DNA of 64,000 bases, taken from positions 33,997,107-34,061,106 of the forward strand of contig CM067367.1 of NCBI GenBank assembly GCA_034401795.1, in the 5' to 3' direction. Positions 16,272 through 28,400 of this stretch are shown piece after piece. Each line of letters starts with the position of its first letter. Position 1 is the first letter of the stretch. Under the pieces are notes generated by a model. That model ran no database searches and was not told the DNA's origin. It saw only the letters and a program-made list of their open reading frames with translations. The DNA is from Chaetoderma sp. LZ-2023a (Eukaryota > Mollusca > Caudofoveata > Chaetodermatida > Chaetodermatidae). Made by a program: the position numbers and the translations under genes.

Positions 16272-16810
16272 ACGGCATAGGCAGCAACAGCGCGCAGTCA
16301 AATTAGTTTCAAAATATTCAGCAGCATGTTTATTAAATAGTAGACATAGAATTTGTACAACGTGTTAGACTCTTAAGAGTCAAAGACGAGTCTAATAGAA
16401 TCATTTATGGTGCAATGATTATGATGTCATCCTACATGCCGCTTAGTTTATTATGATGTCATATGACATCATTACTCCGGAAAGGTCCACTATGTCAAAA
16501 ATGGCACACCGTAGTCTGTCATAAACGCTTACTACTCTGTCAAGTTGTACGAATTACATTACTTTACTATTTAATAAACATAGCCAGCAACAGCACCCAG
16601 TCAAATTAGTTTCAAAATATTCAACAGAATCTTTATTAAATAGTAAAGCCATACAATTCCTACAACAACGCATAGTCCGTCTTCAATTATGTGCTCGTGA
16701 TGTACTTATCTACATCATTCATAACATCATAATGCCATCATTGATTATGATGTTATTCTACAGGTCACGTAGTTAATTATGCCGTCATATGATGGATGGA
16801 TAGAGTGGAC
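16272..16810. mobile_element. MITE family M1, two incomplete copies in tandem
   Basis: Two half-palindromes (GGCAGCAACAGCGCGCAGTC at 16272, CAGCAACAGCACCCAGTCAA at about 16583) are each followed by TTTATTAAATAGTA and a GACATCAT-rich arm. Confidence 0.6.
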
Positions 16811-16969
16811 AGGACTATTTCCGCTTTCGCGATGAACATACGTTATTTTTATTGCGACTTCTACTAGTATTTGCAGAAAGAGACTAGTTTTGAAAATTTA
16901 TGAATATCCAGCCATTCCAGTGGCAAATATATTTTTTAAATTCTCTTGGCGATAATCACACAGAAATAT

Positions 16970-17150
16970 ATCCAAACCATATAAAAGTATGGAAAAAACG
17001 TTAAAATCTTTTAAATTTTGCTGCAAACTGAATGCAATGATGATATAGAACAAATCTGTTCAGATCAGATAATCCCTTGATAAATTAAGACCATTGACAG
17101 ATTTTAACATTCTAATTCTTGGTCCACAATAAACTAAGTCCAAACCAAGT
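16970..17150. repeat. Repeat F fragment
   Basis: CAAACTGAATGCAATGATGA and CTTGATAAATTAAGACCATT as in the longer copies. Confidence 0.55.
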
Positions 17151-17154
17151 AAAA

Positions 17155-18797
17155 CAGGAGGCCCAAGGGGCCTGTATCGCTCACCTGGAATTATTGGTCA
17201 CTGGCACATTCGAACAAATTGAGATGATCACTGGAAAAATTTAACAATCACATTTTTGTGAAGAAGGTTTAGCCAAGTTTTATTAAAATTGGACCAGTGG
17301 TTAATAAGTAGTCTTTTTATGATTTTCTCAGAAATTTGCATTCTAAATTTCGACCCGATCCGTTCACCGGTTCTGAAGTCGTTTTTGCAGAAACTAGTTC
17401 ATCAAAGATGGCTGCTGATCCATTTGGCAATACAAGTTCCCTCGAACAAACTTAGTTCAGCTCTTGCTATAGACAATATTTCATGAGGTTTGCATCGATC
17501 CCCAAGCAGTTTCAGAGATTTTTAGACGTTTCTAAAAGTCGACCAAAGTCCTAGATACCCACCGGCCAAATTGGCCGATCATCTTCCTTTCAACAAGCTT
17601 GTATCCCTATGCCCTCAAGATGCTTCCTGTCAAATATACGTGAAATCTGCCCAGTGATCTTCGAGAAAACATTTTAAATTTCCCATTTCTGTTTACGGCA
17701 ATTTGTATGGGAGTTTTTGGCGAGAAAAAGATCTTAGATGGCCGACAAACTGTTTATCCGACAGTTTCAAAAATACCAAATTTGAAATCAAAATACCTAA
17801 AAACCTATATAAAACCAATTTCGGCTTCAAAATCCATCAAATAAAAATATCCAATATGGCCGCCAAACACGTTACATTTTGACTGGTCCATAGCGGCCAT
17901 ATTTTTTTACTTATCAACTTCCCTTGACCAAACTTTCATGGTCCTTAGTCCCTAATCATATCTGTCAAACTTCAGCCCGATCTGTTCAGAATTTCTGGAG
18001 AAGTCATTTTCGCAAAAACTAGGTCATCCAAGATGGCCACAAAACTATTTGGCCAATCAAATTCCCTTGAACAAACTTAGTTCAGCTCTTTCCCTAGATC
18101 ATATTCGGAGATTTTTAAAGATATTAAAAAAAATCGGCCCAAATCCAAGATGGCCGTCGGCCAAATTGGCTATCACCTTTGTTTGAACAAACTTGAATCT
18201 CTATGCCTTAAGGATTGCTCCTGCCAAATATAACCGAAATTGGCCCAGTAGTTCGCGAGAACAAAGTTTAAATTTCCCATTGCTTTACTATGGCAGCTTT
18301 TGGTGGGAAAATGATCCAAGATGGCCACCAAACCGTTTATCCGACAGTTTCGAAAATGGCAAATTTGAAATCACAATACCGAAAAACATATATAAAACTT
18401 TGGCCTTAAAATCCATCAAATAAAAAAAATCCAGTATGGCCGCCAAACATGTTACTTTTTTATTGACCCACAGCAGCCATGTTTTTTGATGGATCAACTT
18501 CCCCTTAAGAAACTTTAATCATATCTCCCAAATTTCAACTTGACCACTTCAGCGGTTCTGGAGAAGCTGTTTTTGGGAAAACTAGGTCATCCAAGATGGC
18601 CGCCAAACTATTTGGCCAATCCAGTTCTTTTGAATAAACTTGGTTCAGCTCTTTCCCTAGATGATATTTCATGAGTTCTGAATCGATCCCAGAAGCAGCT
18701 TCGGACAAGATTTTTAAAGACATTTGCCAAATATAATTAAAATCGGCCATGTGATTCTTGAAAAGTTTTTTAAAGAAAAAGTTGACGGATGGATCGA
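17155..18797. repeat. Long dispersed repeat R (AAGATGGCC type), left part
   Basis: It begins GGAGGCCCAAGGGGCCTGTA TCGCTCACCTGG. Inside, degenerate units of about 600-700 bp repeat CCAAGATGGCCGCCAAAC, TCCCTTGAACAAACTT and TTCCCATTGCTTTA. It stops at DIRS copy 1 and resumes after 24973. Non-coding; the short frames inside it are not genes. Confidence 0.7.
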
Positions 18798-19074
18798 TTA
18801 AACGAAATCACAGATTTCTTTTTTCATGAGAGAGTTGATACTTACCTCCCTAACACTCTTTGATATTCCCAAATATCGACTTTCACTCAATAAACACTCA
18901 GATTAAAAAAGTTAGGTGCCCTAATGGGCAGGTAGTCAGATGACAGTCCGGCGGATGCCAGCCCCAACATACACGCATGCACAGACTAGTACTTCCTCTG
19001 ACTAATTTACTGGCTGACACTATGCAACTTTTAAGAAAGCCTGAAGACTGAGCATCTGTGGGGCGGAGAGGCTG

Positions 19075-19190
19075 GGTCTGTGTTAGGGAGGTAAGTATTA
19101 ACTCTCTCGTGAAAAAAGAAATCCATGATTTCGTTTATTTCACTTCAAGAGTATACTTACCTCCCTAACACTCTTTGATATTGCCAGAAT
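19075..19190. repeat. DIRS copy 1 internal complementary region
   Basis: It contains GAGGTAAGTATTAACTCTC...GATTTCGTTTA (complement of the left tip), followed by TTTCACTTCAAGAG... (complement of this copy's own right tip, which has GAAGTGAAA rather than GATGTGAAA). The ICR therefore tracks the termini of its own copy. Confidence 0.85.
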
Positions 19191-19708
19191 TCGTCAGAGA
19201 ATTCGATGGGAGGGAGGCGAGGTGAAAAGACCAGCTCTTCCCTATGCGCTTTTCTACGTTTAAGGCACTTAAACTTCTGAAATTGTGTGAAAACACAACC
19301 AGGGATAGATCTGAACATCGGATAACACAACCAATGGCTGAGAGAAGACCATATGTCATATGCGCTCCCAACCCCAAACCCCCCGTTTTTTGGGAGGAAG
19401 ACAGAATGACCTCAATGTCCCATACGCTCTCTACGTACAATTGCCATGTACTATAGGACATTAGACGAAAAGGCTTCATTTTCGTATACTCTCAAGAATG
19501 AACCACATAAAACACATACCATCACCATATTAAAAACGAAGGGTCACGTGACAACACAATCAACAAGACTGACCTTATGAAAGTTGGCTGCTGTCATCAT
19601 CTTCCCACTGATGAAGGCTGATGCAGTCCAAGTAAGTGGTTGTTACCATTGCTAAATTGTGAAATATGTAAAAAAAATGAGACCCTCATCAAAATATGTA
19701 CAACTAAA

Positions 19709-20460
19709 TTATTTTTTCAAAATCGATACGGCGAGTGGATTCGAGGTGTCACGGAGGTAGTGGTCTACTGACTCACAGTGCCACTGGGCCACTGACATAA
19801 TGTCATCCACAAGGACCCCATTAAACAGGGCAGTAGAAGCCACTGTGACGTGAACACTGTGAGCCTTAGCTATGTCAACTTGTTTACCTGTGGCGGATTT
19901 ATGACAAAATTTAATACACTCTACAATCCACCTGGAAATGGTGTCCTTAGACACCCTGCCATGGGGTTCAATATATGACAACCATAACACCGTTGGGTCC
20001 ATCCGCCATTCCTGAGTACGTTGTTTGTACCGGTTTAATGCTCGGACTGGACGCCATGCTTTTGAATTAGGATCATATCTAGTCAAAGTAGGTAAAAATA
20101 TGGGTTGACCTGGATATTTCAAAGACTGATTTTTTAGGCATCATACACATGACAGAGGAAATCGGCTCCTACCTGAATAGATGAATCCATTGGATTAATA
20201 CATCTTTTTGAGCACCATTCAGCAAATCTGTTGATTTTATAATTATATGCTCTGGAGGTTGACCCCCCTTCTGGCTTTTGCCATGAACATGGCTGCTTGC
20301 TCAGAAAATCCCTCCTTAATTCTAGATTCCTTGACAACCTCCACGCAGTCAATCTGAACATTGACGGATTGTTGTGAAGGGCCTTGCCCTGGAAGATAAT
20401 ATTGTCCATCAGAGGCAGAGGAACCGGATTGCAGACCAGAAGGTCCAGCAGATCCGTATA
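19709..20460 (-). pseudogene. Broken DIRS tyrosine recombinase gene (copy 1)
   Basis: The N-terminal part is in frame at about 20460-20134 and the C-terminal part at 20122-19709. Compared with copy 2, about 370 bp equivalent to 41645-42018 are deleted near 20130. This removes the core-binding region and the first catalytic Arg. Box II reads HSVH instead of HSVR. The Tyr motif HYLRDTS remains. Confidence 0.87.
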
Positions 20461-22152
20461 CCATGATCGGCTTGACCAATTTGGGGTGATCAGAAGCACT
20501 TGGCACTCCTCCTGTCTGATTTTCTGAAGAATATTTGGAATTAGGATTGCTGGAGGAAATGCGTATGCATACATTCCCACCCAGCTGATAGCTAACGCAT
20601 CTGTTGCGATAGTGCGCGGATCTGGAATCGGAGAGCTGTACGTCATCATCTATGTTGAGTTTTTCCCAGTGGTTGAACTGACGATCCGCCACACATTGAT
20701 TTAGTTGCCATTGCGTAGGTAAAACACTCATCCTTCGGCTCAATGAGTCTGCTAGCAGATTTAACCTTCCCGGAATATGAACTGCTTTCAAGGTGATCCT
20801 GTGATCCAGGCACCAGCAAAGCAGTTTCCATGTCATCATACAGAGACTGGGCGACTTCGTTCCGCCCTGGCGGTTTATGTAAGTCACTACTGTTGAGTTG
20901 TCTGATCGAATTAGAACAATCTTGCCCTGAACTTTCTCTATGAAATGTTCCAGGCCCAGGACCACTTCTCGCAATTCCAGTAGATTGATATGTTCTTGTG
21001 ACTGATCCAGATTCCAAAGCCCTGATACTGCGGCTTCTTCCAGGCAAGCTCCCCACCCCTCCATCGATGCATCTGTATACATCGTTAACTGAGGGTGGGG
21101 AGGGGTTAGCATCACCCCCGCCAGGAGATTCTCTGTCTTCATCCACCACTGAAGGTGGTGAATAAGAGACTCCAACACTGACACGTTCGAGTCCAGTGAT
21201 CCTGTACTCTGGGTCCATTGAGTCATGAGAAATAACTGGATAGGCCACCGGCATAATGCCGCCTGAGGAATGACTGGTTCCAGAGAAACTATCAACCCCA
21301 GCATTCTCAAGTAAACCCGTGCCAGGACATGATAACTGTTGCACACTGACTGTATTAATGAGATTACTTATACCCTCTCCTGAGTAGGTTAAACATATCC
21401 TACCTCTAGATCGAAAAACATTCCCAAGTAAACAAACTTCTGGGATGGAGTCAGATATGATTTTTGAAAGTTGATTATCCAGCCTAAGTCTGTGAGAGTT
21501 TTCAAAACTATCTCCAGATTTGCTGATAGACTTTCCTGATTGTGTGCCTTTAACAGCCAGTTGTCTGTGTACATGTGGATTGCTATGCTTCTCCTGCGGA
21601 GGTATGCTGTTATAGCAAGAACCACCCTGGTGAAGACCCGAGGAGCCGCCAAAATTCCAAAGGGTAAAACCCTGAATTCCCACTGTCTGCCCTGGAATGC
21701 GACCCTCAGGAACCGACGAAAACTACTCGCTATTGGAATGTGAACATAAGCATCCTTCAGATCTATTGAAGCTGTCCACATTCCCTTCTCCAACCCTGCC
21801 AACACCGTTTTCACTGTCTCCATTTTGAAACTTGGTGAAATTGTTCAATGGCTTGAGGTTGAGAATTGGTCTCCACCATCTACTGCTCTTTGTCACTAGA
21901 AACATGGTTGAATAGAAGCCCGGGAACTTTTGCGCTGGTTGAATTGCTGCTTTCAGTATGATCTGGATCTCTTGGATTTTGAGTCCAGATTGGAACCAGA
22001 GACAGCTGCAATGGCGGGCCTGCTATCCAGTCGGGATGATACCCGACTGAAAGCCATCGCAAGACTAAATGGTCCTGAGTTAACCGTTCCCACTCTTGCT
22101 TGTGGTGGGCCACCGGTCTCCCACTGGACCACCAAGGGAGAGAGGTGGACAT
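20134..22152 (-). pseudogene. Broken DIRS RT/RNase H gene (copy 1)
   Basis: RT pieces at 22152-21880 and 21823-21389 include ASIDLKDAY, but the catalytic box reads YTDN instead of YIDD, losing one metal-binding Asp. RNase H motifs (YTDAS, LLELRE, RSDNS, LADSLSR) survive in the frame 21346-20243. About 28 bp encoding the LFATKKNAK segment have been lost near 20645, which shifts the frame into the recombinase N terminus. Confidence 0.88.
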
Positions 22153-24055
22153 AAGTAGTGTAAGAGTAGCACTGCCTGGCTGGCTGCGCTGGAGGAGGCT
22201 GCGCCCCCCTCACTGCTGGCTGAAGCGCACGCCACTGCGACCTCGAGCCTGCAGGGGATGATACGCAGGGGGAGCTGCGTGAACGCGCTCTGCGGAGCAC
22301 TTCAAATTGCTTGCGCAACACCCTCTGGTTATTGACCAGGGTGACGGTCTCCTGGAGGTGCCTACATCCCTCACCTCCAAAAAGACCAGGACCTGTCATA
22401 GGCATAAGCAGCAGCCTATTATACAGGTCCTGAGATGGGCACAAGTTGTCTAAGGCAAACGTGTGCCGTGCCCGGACACTCCTGGTCACAGACCGGGTTA
22501 AACAATCCAAAGCCAGGTTAATACCATCCTGGATGGCTCTCTGGACCATTACTGGACTAGGCTGGCGCAATGCGGATGCTGTTACTACTACCTGTAACAG
22601 CTGGGAGACGTGAGAAAGCGCTGAAATAGACACTCAAACTCTCCTCCGCATCACGCAATGCGGTATTTGCCGAACGCAAAACGTTCGAGCACAGCGCTCC
22701 CGTGTCAGACCGGGAGCCTGGTTGCGTATCCTCGCCTAGCGCAACACTACACCGTACCTCTGATATGCCTCAGGTATGATGCGACGTCATTTTGCCACCT
22801 CGCGAGGGGCCTTCGCGAGACGTCCATGCGCCTTGATGGATGTCTCTGCCACTGAAAACATATCTACAATATGTTCCGCCAGTGGCAGAGATAGCATAAC
22901 GGCAGTAATCAGCTTACCTGCCAGCCACGGGCGCTGATCCCATTGGCTGGCCGACTGTTCCATTAAAAGAACTGGCCTGACATTTATTAGCCAATGACAA
23001 GCATCAGACCAGTCTTCCTCTGTGGCTACCTGCGAATGCTCGACAAGGCGCGGGCCTTCGTCATCCTCCTGAGCAATCGCAGGCGTGAACGTGGCTGGAG
23101 GAACTGATACTCCTGACAAGCCAGAGAAAGCATGCAGGCCTGAAAGAGCAGGCATTCTAAACTGACTGGCTTGACCATGAGCAGGCACCGTGGTATTGTG
23201 TGGGGAAAATTTCGCCACACCACGGCCCTGGCCAGAACCTGCTACACTAACAGCAAGCCGAGGTATGCGGTAATGCTGGCCATCAGATCCAGCCTGGGTT
23301 ACCTTCTGCGCCGTGAACGCTACTCCTGCGTGAGTAGTCCCATGGAAAATGTCGCCCGTGCTCCCCACGAGGGGTGCACATACGTCAATGTCCATGGCCA
23401 CGGTGGCAGGAGGAGAACCCAGCAGTTAATCCTCTTCTTCCTAGCCAGAAAGATTAGACTCTAGGTCAGTGACGAATGCTAACCTGGACTGGCCAGGAAA
23501 GGTACCATAGGAGGTAGTGGTACTTGTAGGGTGCGGATAATCCTGGCCTGATAAGCAGGCACCATGCTCCAGCGATCCCCTATCCACGAACAACTGGCGC
23601 GGCAAGCCTGCTGCCAGTATCCTCATAGTGGACTGCCCCCTCTAATGGGGCCACCTCTGAATCTTGGACAAAACTGGTAAGTCCCTACAGAGCACCGATT
23701 CAGAGGCAGCGATTATCTGCTCTGGAGCAGAAGACGACAATAAAGGATTTGGTCCAGGAAGTATGCCACGAAGCAAGTCTGGAACCAAATCCTTAATTGT
23801 CCTCTTCATCTCTCTCAACATTTCAACACGGAAGACCGCCATATCCATGGTAGATGAGGCTTTTCTCTTACACTTCTTAACAAGAACCTCTTTCCTCGTT
23901 CTTCTCTCCTCCTCTATCGCCATCTCCTTGGCGTGTAATGATAGAAACTCAGACATTAGCTCACACCCCCCAGACTTTTTACAGATGTCACAGTTTAGCA
24001 ATGGGCCACAAGGACTGCATTGGAAACATAAATGCGGGGCGAATCTTTCTTTCAA
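21953..24055 (-). pseudogene. Broken DIRS gag-like gene (copy 1)
   Basis: Open pieces at 24055-23642 (Cys cluster LCFQCSPCGPLLNCDIC and Lys-rich segment), 23626-23441, 23401-22787 and 22633-21953 align in order with the 673-aa protein of copy 2. At least three frame changes or stops separate them, so no complete product is possible. Confidence 0.85.
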
Positions 24056-24973
24056 AAACCTTCCACAAGTAGGCCAACCAGGCTTCTGGAAAAAGGCCAG
24101 AAGACGAAGACAATGAGAATTTTAGTTAATGAATTAGTAACTCAAAACCAAAATAAGAGAGAGGGAAGGTGGTCATAAAGACCACTAACTAATAAGTAAA
24201 CCAGCGTTGGACAAAACTTTATAATTGTTAATAAAGTGCAAGGCTGATTATGACGTCATAACTTCAAAAATAAGAAGTTAATCCGAACCGAAACAATATC
24301 CAGGTGTAAGGACAAATTGTATTCATATCCAGAACATCTAACTGGAAAAGGATAGTAGAGACAGACTATGCAAACATCAGATATACAATGATAAAATGGC
24401 AGCAGATTTTAGAAATATTTTCAAAAATAATTGAAGTGCCTAATATCATAACTAGAATACCTGCGTCTTTAGCATAGACAAACCATGCGATCTGATGCAC
24501 TGGAAGCTCCACCAAACTCTTAACTTTCGCCACCATAAAGGGAAGGAACTGGACCAAGAGGGCAAAGTGAGAAGACCTTACAAGGCCTCCAACTCAATGG
24601 GCATAGATTTTGTATTAGTTCTTTCTAACAATGTTAATAGGATATGGAACCTTGGTTGGTCCTGGGCCCTCCTCTGGCGACTTCCCATGCTCGGACATGA
24701 TCTCAGATGATTAATAAATTCAGTAAGTGATGAGAAACAGCAGAAAATTCTTTAAAAAAAGTAACGCATGAGTCTCTTTGCCAATAAATTGGAAAAGAGG
24801 AAGTACTAGTCTGCGCATGCACGGAGGTTGGGGCTGGCATCCGCCGGACTGTCATCTGACTAGCTGCCCATTAGGGCATCTAACTTTTTTAATCTGAGTG
24901 TTTATTGAGTGAAAGTCAATATTTGGGAATATCAAAGCATGTTAGGGAGGTAAGTTTACTTTTGAAGTGAAAA

Positions 24974-25040
24974 ATGGACGGATGATCTCATGGGATAAGC
25001 TCACTTGGGCATTCTGGCCAGGTGTTCTAACAATTTGAAT
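24974..25040. repeat. Right end of repeat R after DIRS copy 1
   Basis: ATGGACGGATGATCTCATGG GATAAGCTCACTTGGGC...GGCCAGGTG matches the right end of other R copies (compare 49405-49474). Confidence 0.65.
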
Positions 25041-25043
25041 ATC

Positions 25044-25235
25044 ATTTCTATTATGATGGAATGATGGCAGAGAACAAATCTGTAAAGTATTATTGACATC
25101 GGATAATCCCTTGATGAATTAAATGTGCATTGAAAAACTTTAACATTTACTTAATTCTTGGTGCACACCAGATGTCATTTGGACCGCAATGTCAACATCC
25201 TCCGCTTCACTATGGCCTCGACAATAAAATACAGT
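25044..25235. repeat. Repeat F fragment downstream of WDR89
   Basis: TTATTGACATCGGATAATCC, then AACATCCTCCGCTTCACTAT. Confidence 0.55.
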
Positions 25236-25288
25236 CACCCAACAGCAACCACGCAACACAATAACAATCACAACTGAACAAGTTAATG

Positions 25289-25294
25289 TTTATT
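25289..25294 (-). terminator. Putative polyadenylation signal of WDR89
   Basis: AATAAA on the minus strand, about 70 bases after the WDR89 stop codon. The position is compatible with a short 3' UTR. The motif is common in AT-rich DNA, so this is only suggestive. Confidence 0.45.
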
Positions 25295-25361
25295 AGTAAA
25301 TTGTTTCTCTAAAAATTGATTCTGTATGTAACCGATTCTGTATGCCGCTTAATTGCAGGAA

Positions 25362-25412
25362 TCAATATGGCCGACTTCTCACTGACTGGGATGCCTTGGC
25401 TTTTCTTTTCAT
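25362..25412 (-). CDS. WDR89: WDR89 terminal coding exon 13
   Basis: Acceptor TTGTTTTTCAG, then MKRKAKASQSVRSRPY and TGA at 25364-25362. The short basic C-terminal tail follows the last blade, as expected for this family. Phase 0 matches exon 12. Confidence 0.78.
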   Translation of the reverse strand: MKRKAKASQSVRSRPY

Positions 25413-28400
25413 CTGAAAAACAACAAAAGCTCAACATGTTTATTATCCAGCTGCCAAGAAATGTACTTAAAAGGCAAGACACATACATTCACATACAGGC
25501 GGATCTGAATACAATACCTCCCTACAGGGTGAGGGTAATGAGCAATTACAATGTAAACATAGACTATTAACCCTTTAATCTTCAAATTTATGAAATAAAG
25601 CTTCCATTTTCTCATAGAAAATGGTCAGTGCAAGAGATTTATGAGATTTGAATTGTAAATATGAAGCTCGCTTGGTTGATATTATTCTACCCATGTCCAT
25701 TATTTGTAGGTTTTACTTTTACTATTAACATCTGACTGCCAAGTTCTTGAAGACGACATATTCCAGGGATTATATCTGTGGACCAGCTAAATATTTTGAA
25801 AACAATTTGACTGAAAGTTGTTGGTGGCTAAGCCACCAACAACTTTCAGTCAAATTGTTTTCAAAATATTCAGCAAGTCAAAAGTCTTTCCTCATTGAAA
25901 TTATTGTCTGGTGTCTTGCAGCGGTGAGACAGCCAAAAAGGTATAATAATGCAAGATGTAATGGCATTGGTCAAACAAGACATCTTAGTATAAATAAATA
26001 GTCATTGATTCCTGAGAAATCTATGGGCCAAATTTACTAAAGGTGTCAATCTCTTAATCATACGTAACTTTCATAATTAAGAAAGGATCATGCGTTTACA
26101 TTTAGTTATCATTTCATAAAGAGTGTTTAGTGTACATGCATCTAAACAGGCCAATGAATTTAGACACATGTGGCTAAGTAACAAAAGAATTATTAAACAT
26201 CTGTTTGGATCAGAGATTCTGATAAGGGTCCTTTCGAGAGTATATACCAACAAAATGCAGCTCGGGACCTAGACTTGTGTGACTATTGCATTGAGGGATC
26301 GCGATCGATTATTAAAAAATAATCGTGATTATCGATTAATCAGCTTGGATAAAATTACCAAGACATAACAACAAAAGAATATCAATGACAAAAATTGCAA
26401 TGGTGTTTAGAAATTCCATTTGCAGGGCAAGAGAAGACTATTTTTGAAAATGTATCACTGGAATGACTGGCTCGATTGTCGAGCCAGGCATTCCAGTAAT
26501 ACATTTTCAAAAACAGTCTTCGTATGCCCTGCAAATGGACATAGATTCACTAAGCAAAATGTAATTTTTCATGACCAATCGTATTAAAAAGTAATTGAAA
26601 GTTAGGTTTTGAAATACTTTATGAAATAGAGCAGATTCACGATTATTCGATTATTTAATTTTTAATCATATAAATTCGTGATTTAAAACATAATCACGAT
26701 TTTTGATTTAATCACGTAATCGCACAAGCCTGTCGGGACCCCAAAGGCAGTGGCAGTGGGTCCTATGGGGCCGCCGAAAGTCTTGTATGATTGTGTAACA
26801 TTAAGTAGCTTTATTTGTTTTTGCACAAAAATACGTAGAAAATCTAAGCATGGGACCCCCTTAATTCATAGTCGTGAGTACATCATACACTATGTGAGAT
26901 ATACTGCTTGGGAAGTCCAGATTTCAGTTTGGGACCCTTGATTTCAGCTGGGGACTCCCAGATTTCAAGGTGTGTGGTCCCCGGGACCTCCAATAATTAG
27001 AAGTGAGTAATAGTTTCCAATAAAATTAAGTACAAAATGGTCAACAGAACGTTTTATTTTCTACTGACAAGTTATTTCTGTGCTGTACTGGAGTCATTAT
27101 ATTGGGTTTCTGATCATGATCAGTTTCAATATGCTTCCTTCTCTCATATTATACAATGGACAAAAAAACTTGAACTTATTCGACAACTCTTAGCACGCAT
27201 AGCAGAATTATCATTTGAAAGTCAATTTCAAAGACAAACCCAGCATACCAGAGCTAGTGATTGACATCCATATTTGTTTTTGCATTATCTTCAATTCCCA
27301 TACTTTTCTTTTTCAAATCTAGTCCAATCAAACAATCGAATTTTAAAATGATTCGACAAAGCCTTACTCATCCCCCTAATTAAAATTTTCTTCAAGTGCA
27401 ACTGAACACTGAACATTGTATTTAAATCAAGCGACGTAACAATTGTACAGACCTTATTGCCCGCTAAAGCTGCTGTTTTAGCTGCTGATGATAGTGAAGA
27501 TGCTGCTGACCACAAACACACTAAGGTGTCCTCACCACCTGTTAATAAGCTCCCCGTCTGAAAGAAACATTTAAATAGAGACAATGACTTCTAAGTGGGT
27601 TTATTTTCAACATAGAAACATATCAAGCATATTTGCCATATAGCATTGTCAGTAATGTCACAGATTTGACCACATATTTAAAAACAGGTTGTGATTCATA
27701 GTTAAAATATACAATTAACCTATATTCTATTTTCTCATAGAAAATGTACATCTGCTGACCAAGAGAAGGCGATTTCTTATCGAGAAAGTCATTCAAGTGG
27801 ATATTTTCAAAAATAGTCTTCTCTTAGCCGGCAAATGGACTTTTCTCAAGATCACTTCAGAGTGCATTTTTGCCGGTTTAATCATTAAAGGGATAAATGA
27901 TCAACCCAACCCGCACGCACTCATGCACACACACACAGGCACATATGCACACACATGCATTCACACACACACAGGCATGCACATACAAACGCACGCATAA
28001 CACGCACACACACACACACATACAAAATCATACACACTGGTGGAAACATTTATGACACAGGCCAGCTTGATGCATACTGGATCCTATTTTCAACTATACC
28101 TGTTGCTGCCACTGAGCACAACGAACAGCTGACCTATGACCTCCAGATAATTTTGAGCATTCTGTCAATCTGCTGTCTGTGTCCAATGATAAAATGTGGG
28201 CGTCTCCTCTATTAAAACAAGAAATACAAGAACTTCATGAGCTTACAAATCAACAACTCCTCAAAGCATTCAAAATGTTACTTATATTAACAAGCCCTTG
28301 AGTGGTCAAGGGATCAAGAAAATTGATGAATCCAGGAAAACTGTTGAATATTTTGAAAAAAATTTGACTGGAAGTTGTTGCTGACTCAGGAAGCAATGAC

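Larger units (their letters stand above)
18798..24973 (-). mobile_element. DIRS-type retrotransposon, copy 1, degenerate
   Basis: Same family and orientation as copy 2 but broken. The left tip (TTAAACGAAATC) is near 18798 and the right tip (TTTTGAAGTGAAA) ends near 24973. The ICR is at about 19080-19188. Gag, polymerase and recombinase frames are split by stops, frameshifts and deletions. The right terminus lies about 390 bases downstream of the WDR89 stop codon. Confidence 0.9.

Noticed and set aside
27291-27452. In-frame extension of WDR89 exon 12 past 27453
   Set aside because: A consensus GT donor follows AAG, and exon 13 (25412-25362) restores a basic family-like C terminus in phase. 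The extension would add about 54 residues with no WD40 character.
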